Below are positions 33,053-41,865 of a stretch of DNA of 64,000 nt, one piece after another (position 1 is the stretch's first letter; each line of letters starts with the position of its first letter). Origin of the DNA: Bacteroidales bacterium (GTDB lineage: Bacteria; Bacteroidota; Bacteroidia; Bacteroidales; UBA932); assembly GCA_017557535.1 (NCBI GenBank), contig JAFYYM010000075.1, positions 1 to 64,000 on the forward strand. Reading direction: 5' to 3'. The notes beneath the pieces were generated by a model that saw nothing but the letters and a program-made list of their open reading frames with translations, did not search any database and was not told where the DNA came from. Made by a program: the position numbers and the translations under genes.

Positions 33053-33258
33053 AATTCAGTTTATCGTTGTTTGCAGGCGCTAAAATAGTGCTGGGAAACC
33101 GTTTGTGAAAGGATTGTTAAGATAATACCTGAAAGTTTTTCTGTTCTTTTGATGAAGGCTTTTTCTTATCTTCATATAAACGATTCTTATCATCGGTTTT
33201 CGCTAAATACCCCCTTGACGTCCTTGGAATAGCGGTTTCATTTACGCATATTGTGGCC

Positions 33259-33666
33259 ATGAGATATAAGGAAGAATGCAATGAAGGGAAGAGGTGTCTT
33301 GAGTGTGGGGATGTCCTTCCGTACGGTCGACGGGACATGAGATTCTGTTCCCTGTCCTGCAAGAACAGGTGGCACTATCAAAAGAAAGGAAGCCTTAAGG
33401 GACTGAGAATGAAAACTATTGGAGCGATTGACCGCAACTACTCCATCTTGGAGTCTCTGTTGGAGTCTGGAGTCTCGTCAATTGACATTCCTGACCTCGC
33501 GCAGATGGGATACAACTTTGATTGCGTCACCTCCTACCACAAGGTCAGGAATCACGATGAGTACCGATGTTTCGACATCAAGTACTTTATGTCCGACAGC
33601 CGTATTTTCAGGCTTGAACGTTGCCAGCTTCCGGTGAAGTCTTCGCGATCTTCCTCGGATCCTTGA
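33259..33666 (+). CDS. Small zinc-ribbon protein, conserved in Bacteroidota
   Basis: 135 aa from the ATG at 33259 (a GTG lies 6 nt upstream). The N-terminus carries a treble-clef or ribbon CxxC-x13-CxxxC: C13-LEC16 and C30-SLSC34, followed by KNRWHYQKKGS, a basic segment. The C-terminal half (IGAIDRNYSILESLLESGVSSI, QMGYNFDCVTSYHKVRNHDEYRCFDIKY) has no domain I know, but I recall similar proteins in many Bacteroidales genomes. Zinc and nucleic-acid binding are inferred. The 3' end overlaps the convergent transporter gene by 59 nt. Confidence 0.75.
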   Translation: MRYKEECNEGKRCLECGDVLPYGRRDMRFCSLSCKNRWHYQKKGSLKGLRMKTIGAIDRNYSILESLLESGVSSIDIPDLAQMGYNFDCVTSYHKVRNHDEYRCFDIKYFMSDSRIFRLERCQLPVKSSRSSSDP

Positions 33667-34912
33667 ACATGATCATGAATAATATGCCGACAACCAGGGC
33701 GTAGGCGGCGAAGATGTACCAAGCCTTTGACCATCCGGCGGGATTGGAGAAACACCCGCATTTCTCTACCACCCATCCAGCGGCTAGTGTTCCGATTGAT
33801 GCTCCCAGTCCGTTGGTCATGAGCATGAACAGGCCCTGGGCGCTGGAGCGGATGTCAGTGGTCGTGTTCTCATTGACATAAAGGGAACCGGAGATGTTGA
33901 AGAAATCAAACGCTACACCGTAGACAATGCAGGAGAGGATGAACAGTATGACTCCGGGCATGTCAGGTGATCCGAGTCCGAAAAATCCGAACCTGAACAC
34001 CCAGGCGAACATGGCGATCAGCATCACGTTCTTGATTCCGAATTTCTTCATGAAGAAGGGGATCAGCAGGATGCACAAAGTCTCCGAGGCTTGGGAGATC
34101 GAGAGCAGTGCGTTGGAATTCTTTACGGCGAAGGTGTTGGCCAGGGACGGATCGGCGGCGAAAGAGCCGAGGAAAGTGTTGGCGTAACCATTAGTGACCT
34201 GAAGCGCGGCTCCAAGGAGCATCGAGAATATGAAGAAGACAGCGAACTGTCTGTCTTTGAACAATGTGAATGCCTTGAGTCCGAGAGCCTCGGTGAGGGA
34301 CTGCCCGGATTCTCCCTTCTTGACGGGTACAGGGGGCATGGTGAGGGCGTAGGCGCACAGGATAAGAGATAGGACTCCAGATGCCATCAACTGTGTGTAG
34401 GAGTTCTGCATAGCGGTTCCTCCGATCTTTATCCAGTTGACGCAGAGCATGCTGATGATGAATCCGATGGTTCCGAACACCCTGATCGGGGGAAAGTCTT
34501 TCACAGGATCTTTGCCTACGGACTCAAGGGCGTTGTAAGCCACTGAGTTGACCAACGCTATGGTAGGCATGAAGAAAGCCACACTGATGCTGTAGAAAAC
34601 AAACAGGGGACCGAAAGCCACACCTCCGGTGGACTTTTGGCAATACATCCCTGCCGCTAACATGAATATTCCTGCGAACAGGTGGCAAAGCGACAGGACT
34701 TTTTGGGCTTGGATCTTACGGTCTGCCAGTATACCCATAAGGGTGGGCATGAATATGGAGACAATACCCTGCATCGCGAAGAACCACTTGATCTGGTTTC
34801 CCAGACCGATATTACCCAAGTATCTGCCGAGGGAAGTGAGATAGGCTCCCCAGACAGCGAACTCCAGAAAGTTCATCAGAATCAGTCTGAGGGTGATAGA
34901 TTTGTTGTTCAT
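33608..34912 (-). CDS. MFS nucleoside:H+ symporter (NupG-like)
   Basis: 434 aa with about 12 predicted hydrophobic helices. The opening segment ITLRLILMNFLEFAVWGAYLTSLGRYLG and the following MQGIVSIFMPTLMGILADR are characteristic of the nucleoside permease (NHS) family of the major facilitator superfamily, along with FMPTIALVNSVAYNAL and the later INENTTTDIRSSAQGLFMLMTNGLG (here NENTTTDIRSSAQGL). It probably imports nucleosides across the inner membrane with protons. Which nucleosides are used cannot be told. The C-terminal region overlaps the zinc-ribbon gene by 59 nt; its promoter region is shared with tgt. Confidence 0.9.
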   Translation of the reverse strand: MNNKSITLRLILMNFLEFAVWGAYLTSLGRYLGNIGLGNQIKWFFAMQGIVSIFMPTLMGILADRKIQAQKVLSLCHLFAGIFMLAAGMYCQKSTGGVAFGPLFVFYSISVAFFMPTIALVNSVAYNALESVGKDPVKDFPPIRVFGTIGFIISMLCVNWIKIGGTAMQNSYTQLMASGVLSLILCAYALTMPPVPVKKGESGQSLTEALGLKAFTLFKDRQFAVFFIFSMLLGAALQVTNGYANTFLGSFAADPSLANTFAVKNSNALLSISQASETLCILLIPFFMKKFGIKNVMLIAMFAWVFRFGFFGLGSPDMPGVILFILSCIVYGVAFDFFNISGSLYVNENTTTDIRSSAQGLFMLMTNGLGASIGTLAAGWVVEKCGCFSNPAGWSKAWYIFAAYALVVGILFMIMFKDPRKIAKTSPEAGNVQA

Positions 34913-34957
34913 TATCCTTATTGTTTTTTATGATTGTCAGAGATGTTCACATCCAAA

Positions 34958-34965
34958 CAAAAATA
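34958..34965 (-). promoter_or_regulatory. -7 element for the nucleoside transporter
   Basis: TATTTTTG on the minus strand, 45 nt before the ATG at 34912. It is divergent from the tgt -7 element at 34989-34996. Confidence 0.45.
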
Positions 34966-34988
34966 AGAGTTTTTAGCGTAAAAATCGC

Positions 34989-34996
34989 TATATTTG
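34989..34996 (+). promoter_or_regulatory. -7 element of the tgt operon
   Basis: TATATTTG, 18 nt before the tgt ATG at 35015. The upstream 20 bp have T-rich blocks but no exact -33 TTTG. Confidence 0.5.
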
Positions 34997-35014
34997 AAAA
35001 TCAAATCGCAAAGA

Positions 35015-36160
35015 ATGAGATTCACCACGATAGCGAATGATCCGCATAGCGGGGCAAGGACAGGAGTCTTCACCACCGGGCACGGTGAGGTCAAGACCCC
35101 TATTTTCATGCCTGTCGGCACTGTCGGTTCGGTCAAGGGTGTGTATCACAAGGATTTGCGTGACGATATTGGTGCCGAGATAATACTCGGGAACACCTAT
35201 CATCTCTATCTCCGTCCAGGTCTTGAGACTCTCCGGGCGGCGGGAGGACTCCATAAGTTCGAGTCGTGGGACCGGCCAATCTTGACTGACAGCGGCGGTT
35301 TCCAAGTCTTTTCTTTGACTCAGATCCGGAAGATCACGGAGGAAGGCTGCAGGTTCCAGTCTCATATAGACGGCTCGAGGCATACCTTCACTCCTGAGAA
35401 TAATGTGGACACCCAGAGGATCATCGGATCAGACATCATGATGGCTCTGGATGAGTGTTGCCCCGGAGATGCTGATGAGCGATATGCCGCGAGATCGTTG
35501 CGGCTGACCCAGGGATGGCTGGAGCGGTATTTCAAGCGTTTTCTGGAGACTGAGCCTCTTTACGGCTACGATCAGGTGATGTTCCCTATTATCCAGGGCT
35601 GTGTATATCCCGATCTTAGGAAACGTGCTGTAGAGCATGCCAGAACCCTGGCCGGAGACAGTCCGGCTGTGGGTGGATTCGCCATTGGCGGCCTCGCCGT
35701 AGGGGAGCCTACGGAGAAAATGTACGAGATGCTGGAACTCGTGTGCCCGATTCTTCCGGAAGACAAGCCAAGGTATCTCATGGGTGTGGGAACACCGGCG
35801 AACATACTGGAGGGGATCGCCAGGGGAGTGGACATGTTCGATTGTGTCATGCCTACCCGTAACGGGCGGAATGGGATGCTGTTCACATGGAACGGGATCA
35901 TGAATATGCGCAACGCGAAATGGGCGGATGATTTCTCGCCTCTCGACCCGGACGGTACATCATTTGTTGATAGGGAATACTCCAGAGCATACCTCCACCA
36001 CCTCTTTGTGGCGAAAGAGATGTTCGCCGCGATGGTCGCGTCAGAGCATAATCTCGCTTTCTATCTCGACCTTGTACGTCAGGCCAGGTCCCATATAGAG
36101 GCGGGAGATTTCTCCTCATGGAAAGAAGCGGCGGTAAAAAGAGTCAGCGCTAGACTGTAG
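35015..36160 (+). CDS. tgt: tRNA-guanine transglycosylase (queuosine)
   Basis: 381 aa from the ATG at 35015; a TTG at 34994 lies inside the -7 box and is rejected. TGT replaces guanine 34 with preQ1 in tRNAs for Tyr, His, Asn and Asp. Motifs: HGEVKTPIFMPVGTVGSVKG, the nucleophile region LTDSGGFQVFSL (Asp), DECCPGDADERYAARSLRLTQGW, GGFAIGGLAVGEP, PRYLMGVGTPANILEGIARGVDMFDCVMPTRNGRNG, with the second Asp (FDCV). The zinc ligands are the expected C-x-C-x2-C and H near the C-terminus; I did not place each one. It is 3 nt upstream of lptG, a pairing common in Bacteroidota. Confidence 0.96.
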   Translation: MRFTTIANDPHSGARTGVFTTGHGEVKTPIFMPVGTVGSVKGVYHKDLRDDIGAEIILGNTYHLYLRPGLETLRAAGGLHKFESWDRPILTDSGGFQVFSLTQIRKITEEGCRFQSHIDGSRHTFTPENNVDTQRIIGSDIMMALDECCPGDADERYAARSLRLTQGWLERYFKRFLETEPLYGYDQVMFPIIQGCVYPDLRKRAVEHARTLAGDSPAVGGFAIGGLAVGEPTEKMYEMLELVCPILPEDKPRYLMGVGTPANILEGIARGVDMFDCVMPTRNGRNGMLFTWNGIMNMRNAKWADDFSPLDPDGTSFVDREYSRAYLHHLFVAKEMFAAMVASEHNLAFYLDLVRQARSHIEAGDFSSWKEAAVKRVSARL

Positions 36161-36163
36161 GAT

Positions 36164-37255
36164 ATGGAACCGATACTGAAGAGGATAGATAGGTATATCA
36201 TAAAGAAGTTCATCCTGACCTTCTTTATCGCGCTGCTCCTTATCATCGCCATAGTCATCATATTCGACATAAGTGAGAAGATCAACCATTTTGTCGAGAA
36301 TAAGGCTCCGCTGAAAGCCATCATCCTTGATTATTACGTCAACTTCATCCCATATTTCATGAACATGTTCAGCCCTTTGTTCGTGTTCATAACAGTCATT
36401 TTCTTCACTTCCAGGATGGCTGCGGACAGCGAGATAATCGCCATTCTATCGTGTGGAGTTAGTTACCGTAGGATGATGAGGCCGTATATCATCTCCGCCG
36501 CGCTTATCGCCCTTTTATCGCTATCGCTGAGCCTATGGGTGATCCCCCGTTCGAATGTCACGAGGCTGAAGTTCGAGACTACCTATGTCAAGCATAGGAA
36601 CCCGTTCAGTACCAATAATGTACATTATCAGATCGACACGGGGAAGTTTGTCTATGTAGAGTCTTTCGGGTCATGGAACAACACCGCATACGGCTTCACT
36701 CTGGAAGACATCAAGGACAACAAGCTTGTCAGCAAGCTCACGGCTGAGACGGCCGTATGGGACAGCACTTCCGGTAGTTGGAGGCTGAACAATTATTTCA
36801 TAAGGGATTTCACCGAAGGACTTGAGGACCATGTCCGCTCCGGTAGTAAGATAGACACTGTCATCAGCTTGACAGTCACCGACTTCTATCGTAATAAGAA
36901 TACCGTTGAGACTCTGCCGATCGGGCAGTTGAATAACCTCATCTCGCAGCAGAAAATGCGTGGAGACTCCAATGTCATGTACGCCTTGATCGAGAAGCAT
37001 ACCCGTTATGCCTTGCCTTTCTCCGCTTTTATCCTCACCATTATGGGGGCCAGCCTCTCATCCAGGAAGAGGAGGGGAGGCATCGGTCTCAACATCGGAA
37101 TAGGAATCGCTTTGAGTTTCACCTATATACTGTTCCTCCGTTTCAGCCAGATGTTCGTCTATTCAGGGGCTATGATCCCTGTGGTGGCGCTGTGGCTGCC
37201 AAATGTGATTTTCGGTGTGGTGGCGGCGTTCCTTTATTCAAGAGCATCCAAATAA
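36164..37255 (+). CDS. LptF/LptG-type lipopolysaccharide export permease
   Basis: 363 aa YjgP/YjgQ family protein. Three N-terminal membrane helices (about residues 14-36, 58-80, 100-122) and three C-terminal ones (about 280-300, 306-326, 336-356) flank a periplasmic beta-jellyroll domain of about 150 residues. The N-terminal motif LKRIDRYIIKKFILTFF is typical for this family, as is LSCGVSYRRMMRPY. With LptB and LptC it drives lipopolysaccharide from the inner membrane to the periplasmic bridge. The tgt-lptG order is common in the phylum. Only one such permease is visible here; a second may be elsewhere. It overlaps no gene and lies 11 nt before uraA. Confidence 0.92.
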   Translation: MEPILKRIDRYIIKKFILTFFIALLLIIAIVIIFDISEKINHFVENKAPLKAIILDYYVNFIPYFMNMFSPLFVFITVIFFTSRMAADSEIIAILSCGVSYRRMMRPYIISAALIALLSLSLSLWVIPRSNVTRLKFETTYVKHRNPFSTNNVHYQIDTGKFVYVESFGSWNNTAYGFTLEDIKDNKLVSKLTAETAVWDSTSGSWRLNNYFIRDFTEGLEDHVRSGSKIDTVISLTVTDFYRNKNTVETLPIGQLNNLISQQKMRGDSNVMYALIEKHTRYALPFSAFILTIMGASLSSRKRRGGIGLNIGIGIALSFTYILFLRFSQMFVYSGAMIPVVALWLPNVIFGVVAAFLYSRASK

Positions 37256-37265
37256 CTGGTTTAAT

Positions 37266-38495
37266 ATGGCAACCCAATCCTTAACTCCACTGAAGCGTAC
37301 GATAGTAGGCATTCAGTTCATGTTCGTGGCTTTCGGATCCACAGTCCTGGTTCCCCTGCTTGTCGGTTTCGACCCGGCCATCGCGCTGCTAGCCGCCGGT
37401 CTGGGAACTTTGTTGTTCCATGGTGTCACCAAGGGAAAAGTACCCATCTATTTGGGAAGCAGTTTCGCTTTCATCGCTCCGATTGTAAAGGCTACTGAGC
37501 TTTACGGAATGCCCGGAATGTTCTGCGGTCTTGTGGCCGTGGGAGTGGTTTATCTCCTGATGAGTTTGCTGGTCAAGTTGTTCGGTATCAGCTTCATCAA
37601 AAAGCTTTTCCCTCCCATTGTGATTGGTCCTGTCATCATTCTGATCGGTCTTTCGCTTGCCGGAACAGGAGTGAACATGGCCAGCCAGAACTGGGTGTTG
37701 GCGATCATCTCCCTTCTTGTGGCGATCGCCTGCTCGATCTGGGGTAAGGGCCTCATCAAGCTTATTCCGGTCTTTTTCGGCGCTATCGCCGGATATATCG
37801 CCGCTGTCATATTCTATCGCTCCGGGATGGATTTCTCCCCGCTGGCTCAGGCCAAGTGGTTCGCCCTGCCTCATTTCATAAAGATGAGCTTCTCATGGCA
37901 GGCCATTATCTTCATGGCTCCTGTCGCTATCGCTCCAATCATCGAGCATGTCGGTGACATCTACGCCATCAGTGAGATCGCGGGGAAAGACTTCATCAAG
38001 GATCCGGGACTGCACCGCACCATGATGGGAGACGGTCTCGCATGTATGCTGGCCGCCTTCTTGGGTGGAGCGCCTGTCACCACTTATTCCGAGGTCACCG
38101 GTGCTGTTTCTCTCACTAAGGTCACAGATCCTTCCTGCATGAGGATAGCTGCCCTGTCGGCTATTATCGTCTCCCTTATCGGAAAGGTCGGAGCCGCGAT
38201 CCAGACAATACCTACCGCGGTACTCGGCGGCATCATGCTCCTCCTCTTCGGAAGCATCGCGGCAGTGGGTATCAATAATATGGTCAAAGCCAAGATTGAC
38301 ATGAACAAGACCCGCAACCTGATCATCGCCTCTCTTGTCCTCACTATCGGTATCGGTGGAGCTATCATCAGTTTCGGCAAGTTCTCACTCGCAGGCATAG
38401 GTCTAGCCTCTCTCGTGGGTGTTATCCTTAACCTCATTATCCCAGATAAGGATAAGGTTGAGGAACCTGTTCAGGCAGTGGAAGAAACAGAATAG
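37266..38495 (+). CDS. Uracil permease (NCS2 family, UraA-like)
   Basis: 409 aa from the ATG at 37266. About 12-14 hydrophobic segments. The segments [56 protein letters not shown] (here [13 protein letters not shown]) and [22 protein letters not shown] are the NCS2 nucleobase transporter signatures; the conserved Glu residue in [11 protein letters not shown] and NTT-like motif VTTYSEVTG fit uracil transporters. It imports uracil, probably with protons. It is in a run lptG-uraA-dut-murF, all on + and closely spaced (2-10 nt). Confidence 0.93.
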   Translation: MATQSLTPLKRTIVGIQFMFVAFGSTVLVPLLVGFDPAIALLAAGLGTLLFHGVTKGKVPIYLGSSFAFIAPIVKATELYGMPGMFCGLVAVGVVYLLMSLLVKLFGISFIKKLFPPIVIGPVIILIGLSLAGTGVNMASQNWVLAIISLLVAIACSIWGKGLIKLIPVFFGAIAGYIAAVIFYRSGMDFSPLAQAKWFALPHFIKMSFSWQAIIFMAPVAIAPIIEHVGDIYAISEIAGKDFIKDPGLHRTMMGDGLACMLAAFLGGAPVTTYSEVTGAVSLTKVTDPSCMRIAALSAIIVSLIGKVGAAIQTIPTAVLGGIMLLLFGSIAAVGINNMVKAKIDMNKTRNLIIASLVLTIGIGGAIISFGKFSLAGIGLASLVGVILNLIIPDKDKVEEPVQAVEETE

Positions 38496-38497
38496 TC

Positions 38498-38935
38498 ATG
38501 TTGAAGGTCAAGATTGTCAACAAGAGCAAGTGGCCTGATCCGTTCTATGCCACAGAGGCATCCGCCGGTATGGATTTGAGGGCGAATATCGATGAGCCGA
38601 TCACCCTCAATCCATTAGACCGGGTTCTCGTCCCCACCGGGATATTCATTGAGCTTCCGGTAGGTTATGAGGCCCAGATTCGTCCCCGTAGCGGTTTGGC
38701 CACCAAGAAAGGGATAACGGTCATCAATTCTCCCGGGACTGTTGACGCTGATTTCCGAGGTGAGCTGCGGACATCTCTTGTCAATCTCTCCAACGAGCCT
38801 TTCGAGCTTGTTCCTGGGGAGAGGATAGCGCAGATGGTTGTTGCCCGTCATGAGAGGGTCGAGTGGGAGGATGTCGAGTTCCTCTCTGAGACCGAAAGAG
38901 GAGCCGGAGGCTGGGGAAGTACCGGAAGCAAGTAG
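38498..38935 (+). CDS. dut: dUTP diphosphatase
   Basis: 145 aa, trimeric dUTPase. It converts dUTP to dUMP plus PPi. The five conserved motifs are present: ASAGMDLRA (1), [12 protein letters not shown] (2), [14 protein letters not shown] (3), [10 protein letters not shown] (4) and the P-loop-like C-terminal [10 protein letters not shown] (5), where most family members have Phe in place of Trp in GGFGSTG. It is 2 nt after uraA and 8 nt before murF. The uracil permease and dUTPase together fit pyrimidine nucleotide supply. Confidence 0.97.
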   Translation: MLKVKIVNKSKWPDPFYATEASAGMDLRANIDEPITLNPLDRVLVPTGIFIELPVGYEAQIRPRSGLATKKGITVINSPGTVDADFRGELRTSLVNLSNEPFELVPGERIAQMVVARHERVEWEDVEFLSETERGAGGWGSTGSK

Positions 38936-38943
38936 ATTCAGTG

Positions 38944-40269
38944 ATGGATATCCAGAAATTATATTCTCTGTTTAAGGAATGTTCCCGCGTCACGACTGAT
39001 AGCAGGAACATCTCAGGAGGTGAGCTTTTCATAGCGTTGATAGGAGAGAATTTCAACGGGAACGAATTCGCCCTTAAAGCGCTCGAGGCTGGGGCGAAGT
39101 ATGCGGTTGTGGACCAGGAATCCACCGCCGCTGTTTCCGGGGATGAAAGGATCATACCTGTCCCGGATACTCTTGTGGCCCTTCAGGCTCTTGGCCGTCA
39201 TCATAGGGAGAATACCTTTGTTAATGGTAAACGGCTGACTGTCATAGGGTTGACCGGGACAAATGGAAAGACTACCACGAAAGAGCTGATCACTCTTGTG
39301 CTCTCCGCGAAATACAATGTGACGGCGACCCGCGGTAATCTCAACAACGATATCGGTGTGCCCTTGTCCTTGCTTACCATTGATGATAAAACCGAGCTGG
39401 CGGTCATTGAGATGGGGGCAAACCATCCGGACGATATCTCCAGACTCGTGGGAGTCAGTGAGCCTGACTTCGGGCTCATAACTAATGTCGGCAGGGCTCA
39501 TTTGCTGGGGTTCGGGAGTTTTGAGGGAGTGAAAAAGGCAAAGGGACAGTTATATGACTATCTCGCCGCTCACGGAGGACGGGCTTTTGTCAATACAGAC
39601 GATCCTGACCTTACCGCCATGGCTGCTGATCGCTGGCCATCGGGAGATTTTATTCCTTATGGACTGTCCATGATGAAAGCGAAGACCCTTCCTTCCAGCG
39701 CCGAGCATCCATTCCTTATGATGAGGCTTCCGGGAGGTCTGGTCATTGAGACCCATCTTGCCGGGGCATATAACGCCACAAACGTCGTTGCGGCATTGGC
39801 GGTAGGTCTCCATTTCGGTGTTTCACTCGAGGAAGGAATCAAGGCGATCGAGGGATATATTCCCAAGAATAACCGTTCCCAGATGGAGAAGACCGAAAGG
39901 AATATCCTGATTGAAGACGCCTATAATGCCAACCCCACCAGCATGGCAGCCGCATTGGATAATCTTGTCCAGGTTGAGGCTGACCGAAAGGTGGCTTTGC
40001 TTGGGGATATGCGTGAGCTTGGGGAAGAGTCCTTGGCAGAGCATCAGAAGGTTCTCGCCCAAGTGTTGTCCATGGGACTGGATTTCGTTTGCCTGGTAGG
40101 TGAAGAGTTCAGGAAAGCTTTGATAGGCAGAGAGAAGGACAACGTGTTCTGGTTCGCTGATTCCGAGCGACTGGCCGCTTGGCTAAGGGATAATCCGGTC
40201 AGCGGGGCAACGATCCTTGTCAAGGGGTCGAGGGGAATCCAGATGGAGAAGGCTCTTCCAGAGTTGTAG
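38944..40269 (+). CDS. murF: UDP-N-acetylmuramoyl-tripeptide:D-Ala-D-Ala ligase
   Basis: 441 aa from the ATG at 38944. MurF adds D-Ala-D-Ala to UDP-MurNAc-tripeptide, the last cytoplasmic step of peptidoglycan precursor synthesis. The P-loop is GLTGTNGKTTTKEL near residue 110. NDIGVPLSLL, EMGANHPDDISRL, NVGRAHLLGFGS and the C-terminal DAYNANPTSMAAAL and GDMRELGEESLAEH follow, as usual. The 3' end overlaps the convergent PAP2 gene by 50 nt. In this phylum murF is often apart from the mur cluster, as here. Confidence 0.96.
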   Translation: MDIQKLYSLFKECSRVTTDSRNISGGELFIALIGENFNGNEFALKALEAGAKYAVVDQESTAAVSGDERIIPVPDTLVALQALGRHHRENTFVNGKRLTVIGLTGTNGKTTTKELITLVLSAKYNVTATRGNLNNDIGVPLSLLTIDDKTELAVIEMGANHPDDISRLVGVSEPDFGLITNVGRAHLLGFGSFEGVKKAKGQLYDYLAAHGGRAFVNTDDPDLTAMAADRWPSGDFIPYGLSMMKAKTLPSSAEHPFLMMRLPGGLVIETHLAGAYNATNVVAALAVGLHFGVSLEEGIKAIEGYIPKNNRSQMEKTERNILIEDAYNANPTSMAAALDNLVQVEADRKVALLGDMRELGEESLAEHQKVLAQVLSMGLDFVCLVGEEFRKALIGREKDNVFWFADSERLAAWLRDNPVSGATILVKGSRGIQMEKALPEL

Positions 40270-40876
40270 GAGAGGATATCCTGTCGATATATTTCCTGAT
40301 TATCAGGTTTGATAGGCTGCCGATGAGGTAGCCTATCATTATTCCTATCAAGGCTCCAACGATGACATCTCCAAGGTAATGCTTCCCGACAAAAACCCGA
40401 CTTATAGAAACCAGGGTCGCCCACGTTATAATCCCTTTGCTGAAAGCGCTGTAAGAGTGCGTCTTATCATTGGATAAGCCAAGTATCATACAGACCGCGA
40501 ACGAGAAGGCGTTCGCAGCGTGTGCGGAGAAGAATCCGAAGAAACCGCCTCTTTTCTCAAGCACGTTCAACCCTCCCTCCAGCATGGGGAATGAGTAGCA
40601 TGGGCGCAGCCTTGAGACCGAGTGCTTCACGAGGTTAGAGATTTGGTCGCACATGCCAAAAGCTAAAGCGGCGGAAGCGAGTACAATCAGGGCTTTCTTC
40701 CATCCCAGCATCTTGAACAGGAAAACAGCGCAAAGGATGTACGCCGGAATCCATAATTTGATGTCCGACATCATTGTCCAGAAACTGTCACTCCATGGGG
40801 TGCTCCAGCTATTTATGGCCAGAGTAAGTTCCTGATCAGTCTGGTGCAGGGTACCTATGACTGAAGCGCTGACCAT
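40220..40876 (-). CDS. PAP2-family membrane phosphatase
   Basis: 218 aa. The three PAP2 motifs are present with variations: K-x6-RP in KHSVSRLRP, the second motif as SAHA instead of the more usual PSGH, and SR-x5-H-x3-D in [12 protein letters not shown]. Five to six membrane helices are predicted. Members dephosphorylate undecaprenyl pyrophosphate or phosphatidyl lipids at the membrane. It overlaps the obgE gene by 22 nt upstream and murF by 50 nt at the 3' end. Whether it recycles undecaprenyl pyrophosphate (BacA-like role) is inference from the neighbourhood. Confidence 0.88.
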   Translation of the reverse strand: MVSASVIGTLHQTDQELTLAINSWSTPWSDSFWTMMSDIKLWIPAYILCAVFLFKMLGWKKALIVLASAALAFGMCDQISNLVKHSVSRLRPCYSFPMLEGGLNVLEKRGGFFGFFSAHAANAFSFAVCMILGLSNDKTHSYSAFSKGIITWATLVSISRVFVGKHYLGDVIVGALIGIMIGYLIGSLSNLIIRKYIDRISSPTTLEEPSPSGFPSTP

Positions 40877-41847
40877 AACATGTCCTTGAGCTCTTTCAGT
40901 CCTTCTCCGGAGACAGATGAGATGAATATGTGAGGGATACCTTCGGGGAGGCTGGGCTCAATCTCAGACTCTATCTTCTTGTCAATGAGGTCACATTTTG
41001 TGATGGCCAGAACCCTCTCTTTATCAAGTAGTTCGGGATTATATTCCTCGAGCTCGTTAAGCAGGGTCCGGTATCCGGCGGCTATGTCATCCTCCTCTGC
41101 GGAGACCATGAAGAGAAGCACTGAGTTGCGCTCGATATGCCTTAAAAACCTTATGCCTATTCCTTTACCCTCATGGGCACCCTCGATGATTCCGGGGATG
41201 TCGGCCATGACGAAGGACTTGTCGTCATAATACTTGACTATTCCCAGATTGGGCTCCAGAGTCGTGAAAGCGTAGTTGGCGATTTTGGGTTTGGCTGCTG
41301 TGATAGCGGCGAGAAGGGTAGACTTTCCGGCGTTAGGGAAGCCCACGAGGCCTACGTCCGCAAGGAGTTTAAGCTCGAGGATAAACCAACCTTCTTCCCC
41401 TTCCTCACCTGGCTGGGCATATCGCGGGGTCTGGTTTGTGGCGGTTTTGAAATTGTTGTTGCCCAGACCTCCACGGCCACCCTTGCAGAGTATCCTCTCC
41501 TCGCCAGGTTCCATCATCTCAAACAGAACCTCCTCAGTCTCAGCGTCTTTCGCCACTGTTCCAACGGGGACCTCCAGTATTATGTCTTGTCCGTTCTTTC
41601 CTGTCCTGAGTCCTCCCTCACCGTTTCCGCCGTTATCCGCTTTCACGTGTTTGCGGTATTTCAGATGGATCAATGTCCAAAACTGGGGATTCGCCTTCAA
41701 GATGATATGACCACCACGGCCACCATCACCGCCGTCAGGTCCGCCCTTCGGAACGTACTTGGCCCTGTGAAGATGCATAGAACCAGCTCCACCGTGTCCC
41801 GAGGCGCAATATATCTTGACGTAGTCTATGAAGTTGCTGTCAGCCAT
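40855..41847 (-). CDS. obgE: GTPase ObgE/CgtA
   Basis: 330 aa. The N-terminal Obg domain is glycine-rich ([33 protein letters not shown]). The GTPase domain has G1 [13 protein letters not shown] near residue 167, G3 [18 protein letters not shown], and G4 TKCDLIDKK near 280, so all nucleotide-binding motifs are intact. Obg assists late 50S ribosome assembly and the stringent response. It lies 18 nt after the GH88-DUF2264 gene in a run that starts with hpt/adk; in related genomes adk is often directly before obg. Confidence 0.96.
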   Translation of the reverse strand: MADSNFIDYVKIYCASGHGGAGSMHLHRAKYVPKGGPDGGDGGRGGHIILKANPQFWTLIHLKYRKHVKADNGGNGEGGLRTGKNGQDIILEVPVGTVAKDAETEEVLFEMMEPGEERILCKGGRGGLGNNNFKTATNQTPRYAQPGEEGEEGWFILELKLLADVGLVGFPNAGKSTLLAAITAAKPKIANYAFTTLEPNLGIVKYYDDKSFVMADIPGIIEGAHEGKGIGIRFLRHIERNSVLLFMVSAEEDDIAAGYRTLLNELEEYNPELLDKERVLAITKCDLIDKKIESEIEPSLPEGIPHIFISSVSGEGLKELKDMLWSALQS

Positions 41848-41865
41848 TACAAATCATTTGGTTGT

